Notes: generated by a model from the sequence alone, not told the origin. DNA of 20,537 nucleotides from Clostridiales bacterium DTU023 (GCA_001512945.1 LFTF01000004.1:1118-21654), one strand, 5' to 3'; counted from the stretch's first letter, positions 1 to 8,214 are shown. Numbers and translations: made by a program.

Positions 1-1154
1 TCGTGTTGATGCCCTATGAAATGATCCAAGATCTCCTTGAGACTGAGTTGCCTGGGTACGGGCTTCCCGTCTTCCATGACAAGTGCCAGCAAGTTGGCGC
101 TAAAGGTATCCTGCAGTTGCGTATGGCGGTACAGTTGATTCAAAACGACCATCGGGGTTGCGTCACGTTTGAGTTCCACAACAATTCTGATATCGTCGTG
201 ACGATCTGACTCGTCGCGAACATCGGAGATTCCCTCAATGCGCTTGTCTTTGACTAGATCGGCCGTGCGTTCGATGAGGCGCGCTTTATTAACCATATAG
301 GGCAATGATTTAATCACAATGCGGTAACGGTTGCCGGCCATCTCTTCAATGTCGGCATGGCCGCGCACCACAATGCGGCCGCGACCGCGCCTGTAAGCGG
401 CACGACTCCCGGAAATGCCCATGATTTGACCGCCGGTCGGAAAGTCAGGCGCCGGAATAAATTCCATCAAGTCATCGCTTGTGGCGTCGGGATTGTCGAT
501 CAGGTGAATGGTGCCTTCAATCACCTCGCGCAAATTGTGAGGCGGAATGTTGGTCACCATGCCGACGGCGATGCCCGTGGAACCTGAAACGAGCAGGTTC
601 GGGAATCCTGCCGGCAACACAATGGGCTCTTGGAACCGCTCGTCGTAGTTGAGCTTAAAATCGACCGTGTTTTTGTTGAGATCACTCATCATCTCACAAC
701 CAAGACGCGTCAAACGGGCTTCCGTATAACGGTACGCCGCCGGCGGGTCTCCGTCTCGTGATCCGAAGTTACCGTGGCCGTCAACTAAGGGGTGACGCAT
801 AGAGAAATCCTGCGCCATCCGGACAAGCGCGTCGTAAACGCTCTGGTCTCCGTGAGGATGGAAACGTCCGAGGACGTCACCGATGGTGGTCGCGCACTTG
901 CGATGGGGTTTGTCCCACGTAAAGCCCTGGTCGAACATGGAATAAAGGATTCTGCGGTGAACGGGTTTCAAACCGTCACGCACGTCGGGCAACGCGCGAT
1001 CAGAGATAACACTCATCGCGTAATCGATGAATGATTTTTTCATTTCCTGATCGAGATCAACGGGGATTAATGGATTTTGTGGATTCTTGAATGCCTCGTC
1101 GATGGTTGCTTCGCGCAATTGATAATCGAATTTTTTACTTGGCTCTGACGCCAT
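1..1154 (-). CDS. gyrA: DNA gyrase subunit A, N-terminal part (runs off left edge)
   Basis: Type II topoisomerase A subunit, which cuts and rejoins DNA and works with GyrB to introduce negative supercoils. About 384 residues are visible; the rest of the breakage-reunion domain and the C-terminal wrapping domain lie outside the window. The start is ATG at 1154 behind a strong GGGAGG ribosome site. The N-terminal block IDYAMSVISDRALPDVRDGL (about residues 43-62) is classic. The catalytic tyrosine is Tyr143 in AAYRYTE; the methionine usual before Arg-Tyr is Tyr here. The quinolone region reads HPHGDQSVYD, so the residue matching E. coli Ser83 is Gln104, while the Asp87 equivalent (Asp108) is kept. 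LVDGHGNFGS and TVDF favour GyrA over ParC, although GDPPAA is also seen in ParC. It lies 145 bp downstream of rsmG and appears to have its own promoter. Confidence 0.93.
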   Translation of the reverse strand, partial: MASEPSKKFDYQLREATIDEAFKNPQNPLIPVDLDQEMKKSFIDYAMSVISDRALPDVRDGLKPVHRRILYSMFDQGFTWDKPHRKCATTIGDVLGRFHPHGDQSVYDALVRMAQDFSMRHPLVDGHGNFGSRDGDPPAAYRYTEARLTRLGCEMMSDLNKNTVDFKLNYDERFQEPIVLPAGFPNLLVSGSTGIAVGMVTNIPPHNLREVIEGTIHLIDNPDATSDDLMEFIPAPDFPTGGQIMGISGSRAAYRRGRGRIVVRGHADIEEMAGNRYRIVIKSLPYMVNKARLIERTADLVKDKRIEGISDVRDESDRHDDIRIVVELKRDATPMVVLNQLYRHTQLQDTFSANLLALVMEDGKPVPRQLSLKEILDHFIGHQH

Positions 1155-1223
1155 TGGGTCCTCCCTGATTGACTGGATTATTTCTAGAAAACTAAGATAA
1201 ATCGGTCGTTTATTTCATCTGAT

Positions 1224-1232
1224 ATTCTACCA
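1224..1232 (-). promoter_or_regulatory. Candidate extended -10 promoter for gyrA
   Basis: On the minus strand the motif reads TGGTAGAAT, an extended -10 element (TGn plus TAGAAT). No good -35 hexamer lies 16-18 bases upstream. The predicted start near 1217 gives a leader of about 60 bases before the gyrA ATG at 1154. The element sits in the only sizeable gap between rsmG and gyrA. Confidence 0.5.
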
Positions 1233-1299
1233 CAAGCGCGAGATTCCCGCCGTGCGCGACGCGACAGGATAGGGTATGAGCTCTTTTATTATAAGTGGG

Positions 1300-2001
1300 T
1301 TAAAGAGGTGAGTTGCGTATGGTCACCATACGACGCGGATAACGGAAAGCGGTCATCTCTTTTTTGCTGATTATGACAAGCGAGCGCGGCCAATCCATGC
1401 CGGGGAGCTCATAGCGGATGACCTCCTCAAGTTCGCCTCCAAGCATACGGATCGCGCGCTTGGATTGTGCTGTTTGGTCGTCACTGCCCTTCATCGCGAT
1501 CAAACGGCCCCCCCGTTTGACAAGAGGCAAACACAGCTCCGACAGGACAGGCAGAGCGGTCACGGCGCGGGCGACAGCAACATCGTAACAGTCGCGAAAA
1601 TCTTGATCCCGGCCGAGATCCTCCGCCCGAGCATGAAGCGCGGTCGTTGCGTCTAGTTCCAAAAGATCGATGACTTTCTGCAAAAAGGTGACCTTCTTTA
1701 ATGTGGCATCCACAAGCGTCACATCGAGATCCGGACGAACAATGCGCAGCGCGAGTCCGGGAAATCCCGCCCCCGTTCCGATATCGATCAGCGTCGCGTT
1801 TTCCGGTATATGCGCTGAGACGCGCCAACTATCCTCTAGGTGGAGCGTCGCGATCGCCTCGTCGTCTGTGATCGCCGTAAGATTGATCTTGTCATTGGTC
1901 TCCTTTAGCAGCTCAATGAACTCACACACCTGTTCCGTCATGCCGACGGACAGCTCAATACCCGCGCGGTGGGCGGCCTGCTCGACGAGAAGTCTATTCA
2001 C
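1300..2001 (-). CDS. rsmG: 16S rRNA (guanine527-N7)-methyltransferase RsmG (GidB)
   Basis: S-adenosylmethionine-dependent methyltransferase that modifies G527 of 16S rRNA; loss in other bacteria gives low-level streptomycin resistance. The product is 233 residues, close to the family length. The SAM-binding motif DIGTGAGFPG is at residues 73-82, preceded by the family helix with NLTAI and followed by acidic motif VDATLKKVTFL. The late ALKG-type motif appears as AMKG. I chose GTG at 2001, which overlaps the end of mnmG by 8 bases and gives an N-terminus that aligns with known RsmG proteins. An AAAGGA lies 13 bases upstream, a rather long spacing, so coupling to mnmG translation is likely. An upstream TTG would add residues that do not match the family. 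Last gene of the rpmH to rsmG cluster. Confidence 0.95.
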   Translation of the reverse strand: MNRLLVEQAAHRAGIELSVGMTEQVCEFIELLKETNDKINLTAITDDEAIATLHLEDSWRVSAHIPENATLIDIGTGAGFPGLALRIVRPDLDVTLVDATLKKVTFLQKVIDLLELDATTALHARAEDLGRDQDFRDCYDVAVARAVTALPVLSELCLPLVKRGGRLIAMKGSDDQTAQSKRAIRMLGGELEEVIRYELPGMDWPRSLVIISKKEMTAFRYPRRMVTIRNSPL

Positions 2002-3949
2002 GGGAAACCGCTTGTCCTTTGTGTTGCTCAAGCCAGACAAGGAGCACTTGGATGTCCGCGGGCGAAACGCCGGAGATGCGGCTTGCCTGCCCAACGGAAC
2101 CGGGTTTGCGAACGGCAAGCTTTTGACGCGCCTCTAACCGCAACCCGCGTATCGCATCGTAGGCAATATCGTTAGGAAGTCGGCGGTGTTCAAGCTTGCG
2201 GAATCGCTCGACGCGGTTGTGTTCAAGGCGAATATAGCCCTCGTACCTGATTTGGATCTCAGCGGATTCACAGACCGACGGCAAAAGCGTCGGGCGTTCC
2301 GGATCCAAGGGGGCAAGTGTCCCGTAACTGAGCTCCGGCCGTTTCAAGAGTTGATATAAACTGGTTGTGCGTCTAAGCGGCGTGCTGCCCGCGTCTTCCA
2401 AAATTTTATCGGACAGATCGCTTTTTTTAACAAGTGTATCTTTGAGACGATCTTTTTCCTCTTTGATAGCGGCTTGTTTGCTCAGGAAACGCTGATACCG
2501 TTGTTCCGACAGCAGTCCGATCTTATATCCGATCGGCGACAATCGAGCGTCGGCATTGTCCTGGCGAAGGATCAAGCGATATTCGGCGCGCGACGTCATC
2601 AGGCGGTACGGTTCGTTGGTCCCCTTTGTCACAAGGTCATCGATCAGAACACCGATGTAGCCTTCAGACCGGTCAATGATGAGCGGCTCCTCGCCCTTTT
2701 GCCGCAGGACAGCGTTGATGCCTGCCATCAACCCTTGTGCGGCTGCCTCCTCATATCCCGACGACCCGTTGATCTGACCCGCGAGAAATAAACCTTCGAT
2801 GTTATTGACCTCAAGCGACAACTTGAGAATGGTGGGGTCAACACACAGGTATTCAATGGCGTAGGCAGGTCTCATCATTTCCGCTGTCTCCATGCCCGGC
2901 ACTGTGTCCAGCATCGCGCGCTGGACATCCTCCGGCATTGAGGTAGACAAACCTGACGCGTACATCTCATGTGTATCAAGTCCGGTCGGCTCCAAGAAGA
3001 CGTGGTGTCTCGCGTGGCTGGGAAATTTTACAATCTTGTCCTCAATCGAGGGGCAATAGCGGGGTCCCACTCCTTCGATGACACCCGAATAGAGCGGTGA
3101 TCGATCCATATTGTCGGAAAGCAGTTGCCTGGTCGCGTCCGATGTCCACGTGATGTAGCAGGGCATCTCGGCAGACGGTCGCCATGTGGGATCATCCTCA
3201 TGGTCGAATGAGAACGGTTTGGCCTGGCGATCGGCAGCCTGCGTTTCCATACGGTCAAGGTCAATACTTCGCCGGTGAAAGCGGCCGGGAGTCCCCGTTT
3301 TGAATCGCCTTGTCGGGAGACCCAACGCCGTAAGCGCCTCGCCAAGCCCAATGGAGGGACTCAGCTGGTCAGGCCCGGAATCGCGCACTGAATCGCCGAT
3401 GATAACGCGCCCGTCCAGAAACGTTCCCGGGCAGACGATGACATCGGTGGCGATGTAAAGAGAACCGGTCGCGGCAATGACGCCCTCCGTCTTGCGACGA
3501 CCTGGCTCCCCTGCCACGTCATCGACGAGAAGGCCCGTAATCTCTTGTTGGATGAGTTTGAGATTGGGCTCCGATTCGAGCACCTGTTTCATTCCGCGCT
3601 GGTAGCCCGTACGATCCATCTGGGCTCGGGGCGACATCACGGCGGGACCTTTGGTCGCGTTCAGCATACGAAATTGAATCATGTGCAAGTCCGCGAGCCG
3701 TCCCATCTCCCCGCCCATCGCGTCGATTTCACGAACCATCTGCCCTTTTGCCGTTCCGCCTATATTGGGATTGCACGGCAGATTCGCGAGACTGTCGAGC
3801 GTCATGGTGAAGAGGATTACACGGTGACCAAGCCTCGCGGCAGCGAGCGCAGCTTCACAGCCGGCATGGCCGGCACCGACAACAATGACGTCGGCTTGGC
3901 CCGCGACAAATGCGTTGGGCTTTGACAGGGCTTCGGCAAGTGATGGCAC
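1994..3949 (-). CDS. mnmG: tRNA uridine-5-carboxymethylaminomethyl modification enzyme MnmG (GidA)
   Basis: FAD-dependent subunit that, with MnmE, installs the aminomethyl-type group on C5 of wobble U34 in certain tRNAs. The product is 651 residues (family about 620-640). The FAD-binding motif VVGAGHAGCEAA starts near residue 23, the family motif PCNPNIGG is at about 58-65, and the second signature AGQINGSSGYEEAAAQGL lies in the FAD-domain C-terminal part. The C-terminal helical domain contains YEGYI and GLRLEARQKL. I chose GTG at 3949, 10 bases after the mnmE stop, because AGAGG lies 7 bases upstream. A TTG 48 bases further upstream is possible but would extend the N-terminus into mnmE. Its adjacency to mnmE matches the complex formed by the two proteins. 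Confidence 0.95.
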   Translation of the reverse strand: MPSLAEALSKPNAFVAGQADVIVVGAGHAGCEAALAAARLGHRVILFTMTLDSLANLPCNPNIGGTAKGQMVREIDAMGGEMGRLADLHMIQFRMLNATKGPAVMSPRAQMDRTGYQRGMKQVLESEPNLKLIQQEITGLLVDDVAGEPGRRKTEGVIAATGSLYIATDVIVCPGTFLDGRVIIGDSVRDSGPDQLSPSIGLGEALTALGLPTRRFKTGTPGRFHRRSIDLDRMETQAADRQAKPFSFDHEDDPTWRPSAEMPCYITWTSDATRQLLSDNMDRSPLYSGVIEGVGPRYCPSIEDKIVKFPSHARHHVFLEPTGLDTHEMYASGLSTSMPEDVQRAMLDTVPGMETAEMMRPAYAIEYLCVDPTILKLSLEVNNIEGLFLAGQINGSSGYEEAAAQGLMAGINAVLRQKGEEPLIIDRSEGYIGVLIDDLVTKGTNEPYRLMTSRAEYRLILRQDNADARLSPIGYKIGLLSEQRYQRFLSKQAAIKEEKDRLKDTLVKKSDLSDKILEDAGSTPLRRTTSLYQLLKRPELSYGTLAPLDPERPTLLPSVCESAEIQIRYEGYIRLEHNRVERFRKLEHRRLPNDIAYDAIRGLRLEARQKLAVRKPGSVGQASRISGVSPADIQVLLVWLEQHKGQAVSRE

Positions 3950-3959
3950 CGGCGCGCCT

Positions 3960-5423
3960 CTACTTCCCGACACAGAAACGGTTGAAGATCGTTTCAATCA
4001 AGGTCTCCGACACGTCGTCGCCGGTTATGGTCGCAAGCTCTGTCAGCGCCTCTTTGAGTGTGATCGCGACAAGGTCAAATGAAAAGTTGTTTTTAAGATC
4101 CATTTGGGACTGTGTGACGAGCGCGATGGCGCGGTCGATTGCCGCCTTGTGGCGGGCGTGCGTGAGCACCTCATGGCTCTCCATGTCTCCGACCGTAGAG
4201 GACGTTGCTTGACGCTCGCGCGTCACAGGATCGGGTTGCAGTTGTCCATACCCGATGAATGTGATAATTGTGTCACGAAGTCTCGTGAGATCGCCTTCTT
4301 GTTTGTCCGACCATGTCATTGAGGGGACACCCGCGAAACGCTGCGCGGCATATTTTGTGAGATCTTCTTCTTGCGGAAGAGTGATACGAAGATCGTCTTT
4401 GCCGAGGATCACTAGCAAGGGCTTGCCTTGAGCGACCAACTGGTCGATTCTCAACGCCTCACGTTCTCGCTCCGACACACAAGGCAAAGGCGGAGACACA
4501 ACCCATAAAATGAGATCGGCTTCCTCAAGCGCGCTTTCTGCTCGCGTCACTCCCTCGCGTTCGATGGGGTCATGGCTGTCCACGGCAAGTCCCGCCGTAT
4601 CAGTCAAATGAACTAGATATCCTCCCAGTGTGAGATCGATTTCAACCGTATCGCGTGTTGTGCCTGGGATCGGGCTGACAATCGCGCGGTCACGCCCTGC
4701 GAGCGCGTTGAGGATCGAGGACTTTCCAACATTTGGACTGCCCGCGATGACTACCGCGAGCCCTTCTCGTATGACCCGGCCGCTTACAAATGTCGCAGAC
4801 AGGCGGCCGAGTTCGACAGATGCCTCGTCGAGCTCACGAATCAGAGTGGCCCGGTCTTCCGCGCGCTCCTCTTCCTCATCCCAATCTAACAACATCTCGA
4901 GGTGAGCCAGGGTGCCGTAAAGCTGGTCGACGCGCCGGTGAACCGTGCGTGAAATACCGCCTTTGAGTTGCCTGAACGCCACTTGCGCCTGTTTTTCGGC
5001 CTGGGCACCAATCAAGTCCATGACAGCTTCCGCGGCGGACAAATCCATTTTGCCGTTGATAAACGCGCGACGGCTGAACTCACCCGGACCCGCGGAACGG
5101 GCGCCCGCGGCGATCACACTGTCAAAGATTGCCTGACGGACCGCCTGTCCTCCATGACAGGAGATTTCATAGACATCATCACCTGTGTAGGAGTTAGGCG
5201 CGCGGAAACACGCGAGGACAACTTCGTCCATATCGCCCCAGTTGCCGGGCGCGAGTGTATACCCCTCCATATCAGACGGTTTTGGGAAGCGCGTTCCGAA
5301 TGGCACAAACAATTTGTCGCAGATTAGGCCGGATTCTGGGCCTGAAATGCGGAACACCGCCAAGCCGCTCTCGCCCGGCGGTGTCGAAAATGCCGCAATC
5401 GTGTCAATGTCAGAATAGTTCAT
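3960..5423 (-). CDS. mnmE: tRNA modification GTPase MnmE (TrmE)
   Basis: Potassium-activated GTPase that pairs with MnmG in U34 tRNA modification. The product is 487 residues. The N-terminal formyl-tetrahydrofolate-binding domain starts DTIAAFSTPPGESGLAVFRI. The GTPase domain shows G1 GSPNVGKSS (about residues 228-236), G2 in GTTRDT (254-259) and G3 DTAG (275-278). The G4 motif, normally NKxD, reads GKDD (341-344), an Asn to Gly change. The conserved C-terminus FCVGK (483-487) carries the functional cysteine. ATG at 5423 is chosen because the protein then starts like other MnmE proteins; it lies 7 bases after the jag stop and has no strong ribosome site, which suggests coupling. An in-frame ATG at 5474 would overlap jag and add 17 unmatched residues. 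Confidence 0.95.
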   Translation of the reverse strand: MNYSDIDTIAAFSTPPGESGLAVFRISGPESGLICDKLFVPFGTRFPKPSDMEGYTLAPGNWGDMDEVVLACFRAPNSYTGDDVYEISCHGGQAVRQAIFDSVIAAGARSAGPGEFSRRAFINGKMDLSAAEAVMDLIGAQAEKQAQVAFRQLKGGISRTVHRRVDQLYGTLAHLEMLLDWDEEEERAEDRATLIRELDEASVELGRLSATFVSGRVIREGLAVVIAGSPNVGKSSILNALAGRDRAIVSPIPGTTRDTVEIDLTLGGYLVHLTDTAGLAVDSHDPIEREGVTRAESALEEADLILWVVSPPLPCVSEREREALRIDQLVAQGKPLLVILGKDDLRITLPQEEDLTKYAAQRFAGVPSMTWSDKQEGDLTRLRDTIITFIGYGQLQPDPVTRERQATSSTVGDMESHEVLTHARHKAAIDRAIALVTQSQMDLKNNFSFDLVAITLKEALTELATITGDDVSETLIETIFNRFCVGK

Positions 5424-5430
5424 CAACGTG

Positions 5431-6234
5431 TCAACCGATGATCTCCAGACCTGCTGTTGGCGAGATGACCACATAGCGGCGGGGTTCTGCCCCTTCGCTA
5501 TAGGTGGTAATACCTTCTATTTCGCGTAACTTCATATGGACAATGCGTCGTTCTGCCGGTGTCATGGGCTTGAGTCTTGATTCGCGCCCCGTATCGAGCA
5601 CTCGCTCTGACATACGCTTCGCCTGCTGCTGCAAACGCTGTTCTCTGCGACTGCGATATCCGGCGACATCCACAACAACGCGAAGATACGTGTCTGAATA
5701 GCGGTTAGACACGATATTGGTCAGATACTGAAGCGCGTCGAGTGTCTCACCGTGGCGACCAATAGCAACGCCGCTGTCACTGCCGGAGATATCAATATGT
5801 AAGCTTTCGTCTTCTCCGAGATATGATTCGATCTTGCCATGTATGCCGACTCCCGACAAAATGTCTTCAATGTAATCGAGCGCAGCATTCTCGGCTGCGG
5901 CGAAACCGCGTTCCTCAGCGGGGACTTTCCATCCGTCATCGCGTTCTTCTTTTTCTTCAAGTTCGTCAGTGTCTTCCAAGTCGTCATCTTCGACTTTGAC
6001 TTTGACTTTAGCTTTCGCAACCGGAGCCGCGGCTTTTGGTGATTCAACAACCTCTTCCGCTTCAGCGGTGACTCGGACACGCGCGGGGCGACGACCGAAA
6101 CCGAGTAGCCCTCCTGTTTCCCCTTCGTCTAAGACTTCGATCAGGGCGAAGTCTTCGCTGACAGATAATTCCTTTAACGCTTGTCGAACTGCGAGCTCGA
6201 CTGTCTTTGCTGTTTTTTCTATGGTGCGTTCCAT
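5431..6234 (-). CDS. jag: RNA-binding protein Jag/KhpB (Jag_N, KH, R3H domains)
   Basis: Cytoplasmic RNA-binding protein, usually encoded next to yidC; in streptococci KhpB/EloR affects cell elongation together with KhpA. The product is 267 residues. A Jag_N domain covers about residues 1-55 and ends with GLLGFGRRPARVRV. A highly charged linker (about 60-115) contains alternating Lys-Val followed by an acidic run. The KH domain (about 119-185) has the GxxG loop as GRHG (159-162), and the R3H domain has the RxxxH signature in ERRIVH (Arg229 to His233). The start is ATG at 6234 with an AGGAGG site 8 bases upstream, the best ribosome site in the cluster. Its stop is 7 bases before the mnmE start. 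The 89-bp gap from yidC is the largest inside the cluster and holds a hairpin. Confidence 0.94.
   Translation of the reverse strand: MERTIEKTAKTVELAVRQALKELSVSEDFALIEVLDEGETGGLLGFGRRPARVRVTAEAEEVVESPKAAAPVAKAKVKVKVEDDDLEDTDELEEKEERDDGWKVPAEERGFAAAENAALDYIEDILSGVGIHGKIESYLGEDESLHIDISGSDSGVAIGRHGETLDALQYLTNIVSNRYSDTYLRVVVDVAGYRSRREQRLQQQAKRMSERVLDTGRESRLKPMTPAERRIVHMKLREIEGITTYSEGAEPRRYVVISPTAGLEIIG
5992..6009. repeat. Short hexamer tandem repeat in the jag linker
   Basis: Three consecutive copies of GACTTT on the plus strand, which encode the repeated Val-Lys pairs of the Jag linker. The unit is a multiple of three, so copy changes would not shift the frame. It is short and may be simple low-complexity coding sequence. 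Confidence 0.55.
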
Positions 6235-6294
6235 GTAGGTAGCCTCCTCACGCTCAGACGCCCGGAGCAGCAACCTGCCCACGGGTTATCTCAT

Positions 6295-6319
6295 GCACGG
6301 CAATTCCGTGCGATTTTTT
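6295..6319 (+). terminator. Possible plus-strand intrinsic terminator between jag and yidC
   Basis: A perfect 6-bp stem, GCACGG (6295-6300) with CCGTGC (6306-6311) and loop CAATT, is followed on the plus strand by GA and six T. The T-tract is on the wrong side to end minus-strand transcription of the operon, so the element would act on an antisense transcript. On the minus strand it is a plain hairpin upstream of jag. Confidence 0.4.
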
Positions 6320-6323
6320 AGTA

Positions 6324-7415
6324 TCAGACATCCTTATTGCTCTTAAACTTTGACATAAAGGACTGCCAGGCGCTAGGCACTTCAGGGCCGTCGATTGTCG
6401 CTGTTTGCGGGCGCGAGCGATTGTAAACCGCCTGTTCCTCGTCATGAGCAAGGCGCAGTGGCTTGACATAAAATTCGTATCCAAGCGCCGACTGGATAAT
6501 GTACAAGACGTTCTGGAAAAGCCAGTAAAGGCACATGGCGGACGGCATGCTGAACATCGTGAACAGCATGATAAGCGGCATGAAAAGGTTCATACTCTTC
6601 ATCATGCCTGCACCCGGATCGGGATCTTGTCCGCGTTTGGCCGGATTGGCTTTCTCGCGCTGTTTTTCTTGTTTTGTTTTTTCGGGACGCGCGGTGCTGT
6701 TGCGCATAATTTTCATTTGGAAAAAATAGGTCACCATGGTCACCGCGATCAGCAGAACAAGGGGCAGTTGGACCTGCCACTCAGCGCCAAACCAATTAAG
6801 CGGATTCACTGAAGGTGTCATCCCCAAATCGATTCCAAGAAATTTCGTGTTGATGAGTTGGGGCAATCTGATCCAACCATTGGAAACCGATTGCTCGAGC
6901 GCGCTTCCCGAAGCTCTGAGACCGTTAAGAATCGGAATGTCCATCATCGCCGCATTCTTTGCCTGAGCGGCTGTTATTAGACCTTTGCCTTCAAGCAGAC
7001 CGGCAATATTGAAAATATTTTGGACTTCGACTCCGCTGATAAACCGCAATGGGGCCCGGAAAATATAGATGACCGGCCAGATCACGGCCAGCTGGAGAAG
7101 CATGGGCAGGCATCCGGACATCATAGAGATACCGTTCTCTTTGTAAAGCTTCTGTGTGAGCTCTTGAACTTTAGCTTGATCTTTGGGATAGCGGCGTTTT
7201 ATCTCGTTGACTTCTGTCTGCAGCATCTGCTGGCGAAGCGTTCCGCGCTGACTTCTGAGGCCGAGAGGCATCAAAACCAGGCGGATAACAATCGTAAACA
7301 GGATGATCACAAGGCCGTAACTGTTGAGCCAGGCATACAATGTGCCCAGTATCCAACCGAAAAGGCTGTATAGAGGATCCAGCAGACCGAGCTGAACAGG
7401 TATTAATGACATCAT
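6324..7415 (-). CDS. yidC: Membrane protein insertase YidC/Oxa1/SpoIIIJ family
   Basis: Inserts and folds inner-membrane proteins, alone or with the Sec translocon. The product is 363 residues and lacks the large periplasmic domain of Gram-negative YidC. Hydrophobic segments lie at about residues 9-30, 34-53, 101-121, 216-234, 272-290 and 291-312. The conserved hydrophilic-groove arginine is Arg45 (TIVIRLVLMPLGL), followed by a charged cytoplasmic hairpin and the LPMLLQ segment. A 90-residue stretch separates the third and fourth segments. A strongly basic loop (about 240-262) lies before the last segments, and the C-terminal tail is hydrophilic. There is no lipoprotein signal peptide, which differs from Bacillus SpoIIIJ. 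ATG at 7415 overlaps the yidD stop as ATGA, with GAGGA upstream; a second ATG follows directly at 7412. Confidence 0.95.
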   Translation of the reverse strand: MMSLIPVQLGLLDPLYSLFGWILGTLYAWLNSYGLVIILFTIVIRLVLMPLGLRSQRGTLRQQMLQTEVNEIKRRYPKDQAKVQELTQKLYKENGISMMSGCLPMLLQLAVIWPVIYIFRAPLRFISGVEVQNIFNIAGLLEGKGLITAAQAKNAAMMDIPILNGLRASGSALEQSVSNGWIRLPQLINTKFLGIDLGMTPSVNPLNWFGAEWQVQLPLVLLIAVTMVTYFFQMKIMRNSTARPEKTKQEKQREKANPAKRGQDPDPGAGMMKSMNLFMPLIMLFTMFSMPSAMCLYWLFQNVLYIIQSALGYEFYVKPLRLAHDEEQAVYNRSRPQTATIDGPEVPSAWQSFMSKFKSNKDV

Positions 7416-7804
7416 ATTATTTGTTTCCTCGTTATTCCGATCAATCGGCCGCGTTGTTCGCGCGGTAGTTTGACAGTGCTATTGTGTATTGGTTTTTCCG
7501 GAACGGGGTCGTACCCGCCTCTGCAAAACGGATTGCAACGAAACACACGCCAGATAGCTAGTCCTGTGCCTCGAATGGCCCCATGGCGCCTAATCGCTTG
7601 CGCGGCATAGGCTGAACAGGTCGGTGAAAAACGGCAACAAGCCGGGTGTCCGGCTGACAAATACCGTTGATAAAAAGTGATTAGCGATAAAAGCCCGGAC
7701 GCCACAAAAGACGGCCGACCAAGCTGCTCGTCTGCAAATGCAGGAGCAACCGGCATATGAGCCATGTCGTTATCGTGTATGCAGCTGTTTGCGTTATCCT
7801 TCAT
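7412..7804 (-). CDS. yidD: Membrane protein insertion efficiency factor YidD
   Basis: Small membrane-associated protein that assists YidC-dependent insertion. The family core is clear: CCRFSPTCSAYA at residues 56-67, the HG pair near 74-75, and RCNPFCRGGYDPVP at 89-102, with the expected cysteines. The product is 130 residues against about 70-85 for most members. The extra length is a hydrophilic N-terminus of roughly 35 residues and a basic C-terminal tail. The ATG at 7804 is 23 bases after rnpA and has only a weak ribosome site. Internal ATGs at residues 14 and 17 could be the real start. The stop overlaps the yidC start by 4 bases, so the two partners are probably translationally coupled. 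Confidence 0.9.
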   Translation of the reverse strand: MKDNANSCIHDNDMAHMPVAPAFADEQLGRPSFVASGLLSLITFYQRYLSAGHPACCRFSPTCSAYAAQAIRRHGAIRGTGLAIWRVFRCNPFCRGGYDPVPEKPIHNSTVKLPREQRGRLIGITRKQII

Positions 7805-7827
7805 CCTACTCGTAATCTCTTATCGCC

Positions 7828-8214
7828 CTAGCGGGCGGTCGATCGCGTAGATCCTGCCCCAGATTTTAACAAGAGCTGTTCTGTTTCCTCAATCAGGACC
7901 GTGAGAGCGGGTTCTTTTTCATAATTCCAGCGAGCTGTCACAATCAAGTCAAATCCCGTCTTTAATTCTACGTGGCTCAACCTGAATGATTCGCGCAACA
8001 GTCGTTTGGCGCGATTGCGCCTCACTGCCCCACGAATCGCCTGCCGGCCCACTGTGAATCCAATCCTGGACGGATTCTGCGCGGTAGCTCCCCGCCTTCG
8101 ATAGGCATGAAGCGCGATGGCTCTTCCGCTATGGTAACTGCCACGGCGGTAGACGCGGGAAAATTCACGATTCTTCTTGAGTGTTTCCGCGTTCGCTACC
8201 GTACGAAACCTCAT
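7828..8214 (-). CDS. rnpA: Ribonuclease P protein component
   Basis: Basic protein that binds the catalytic RNase P RNA and helps cleave tRNA 5' leaders. The product is 128 residues and rich in Arg and Lys. The family signature is AVRRNRAKRLLRE at about residues 63-75, preceded by RIGFTVGRQAI. The N-terminal LKKNREFSRVYRRG is typical. The ATG at 8214 begins a single base after the rpmH stop codon, with no separate ribosome site visible, so it is likely translated by coupling to rpmH. This rpmH-rnpA pairing is conserved in most bacteria. Confidence 0.95.
   Translation of the reverse strand: MRFRTVANAETLKKNREFSRVYRRGSYHSGRAIALHAYRRRGATAQNPSRIGFTVGRQAIRGAVRRNRAKRLLRESFRLSHVELKTGFDLIVTARWNYEKEPALTVLIEETEQLLLKSGAGSTRSTAR

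Noticed and set aside
1288..1293. TATAAT on the minus strand just after rsmG
   Set aside because: No -35 match or extended -10 accompanies it. The TGGTAGAAT further downstream is the better candidate for gyrA.
1155..1299. Possible replication origin near gyrA
   Set aside because: The gene content is origin-proximal in type, but I see no cluster of DnaA boxes in this gap or elsewhere in the window.
2002..2118. Upstream TTG start for rsmG
   Set aside because: It would overlap mnmG by over 100 bases and add about 39 residues that do not resemble RsmG.
3950..3997. Upstream TTG start for mnmG
   Set aside because: It would extend mnmG into mnmE and adds unmatched residues. GTG at 3949 has a better ribosome site.
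5424..5474. Upstream ATG start for mnmE
   Set aside because: The extra 17 residues do not match MnmE and overlap jag. ATG at 5423 gives the family N-terminus.
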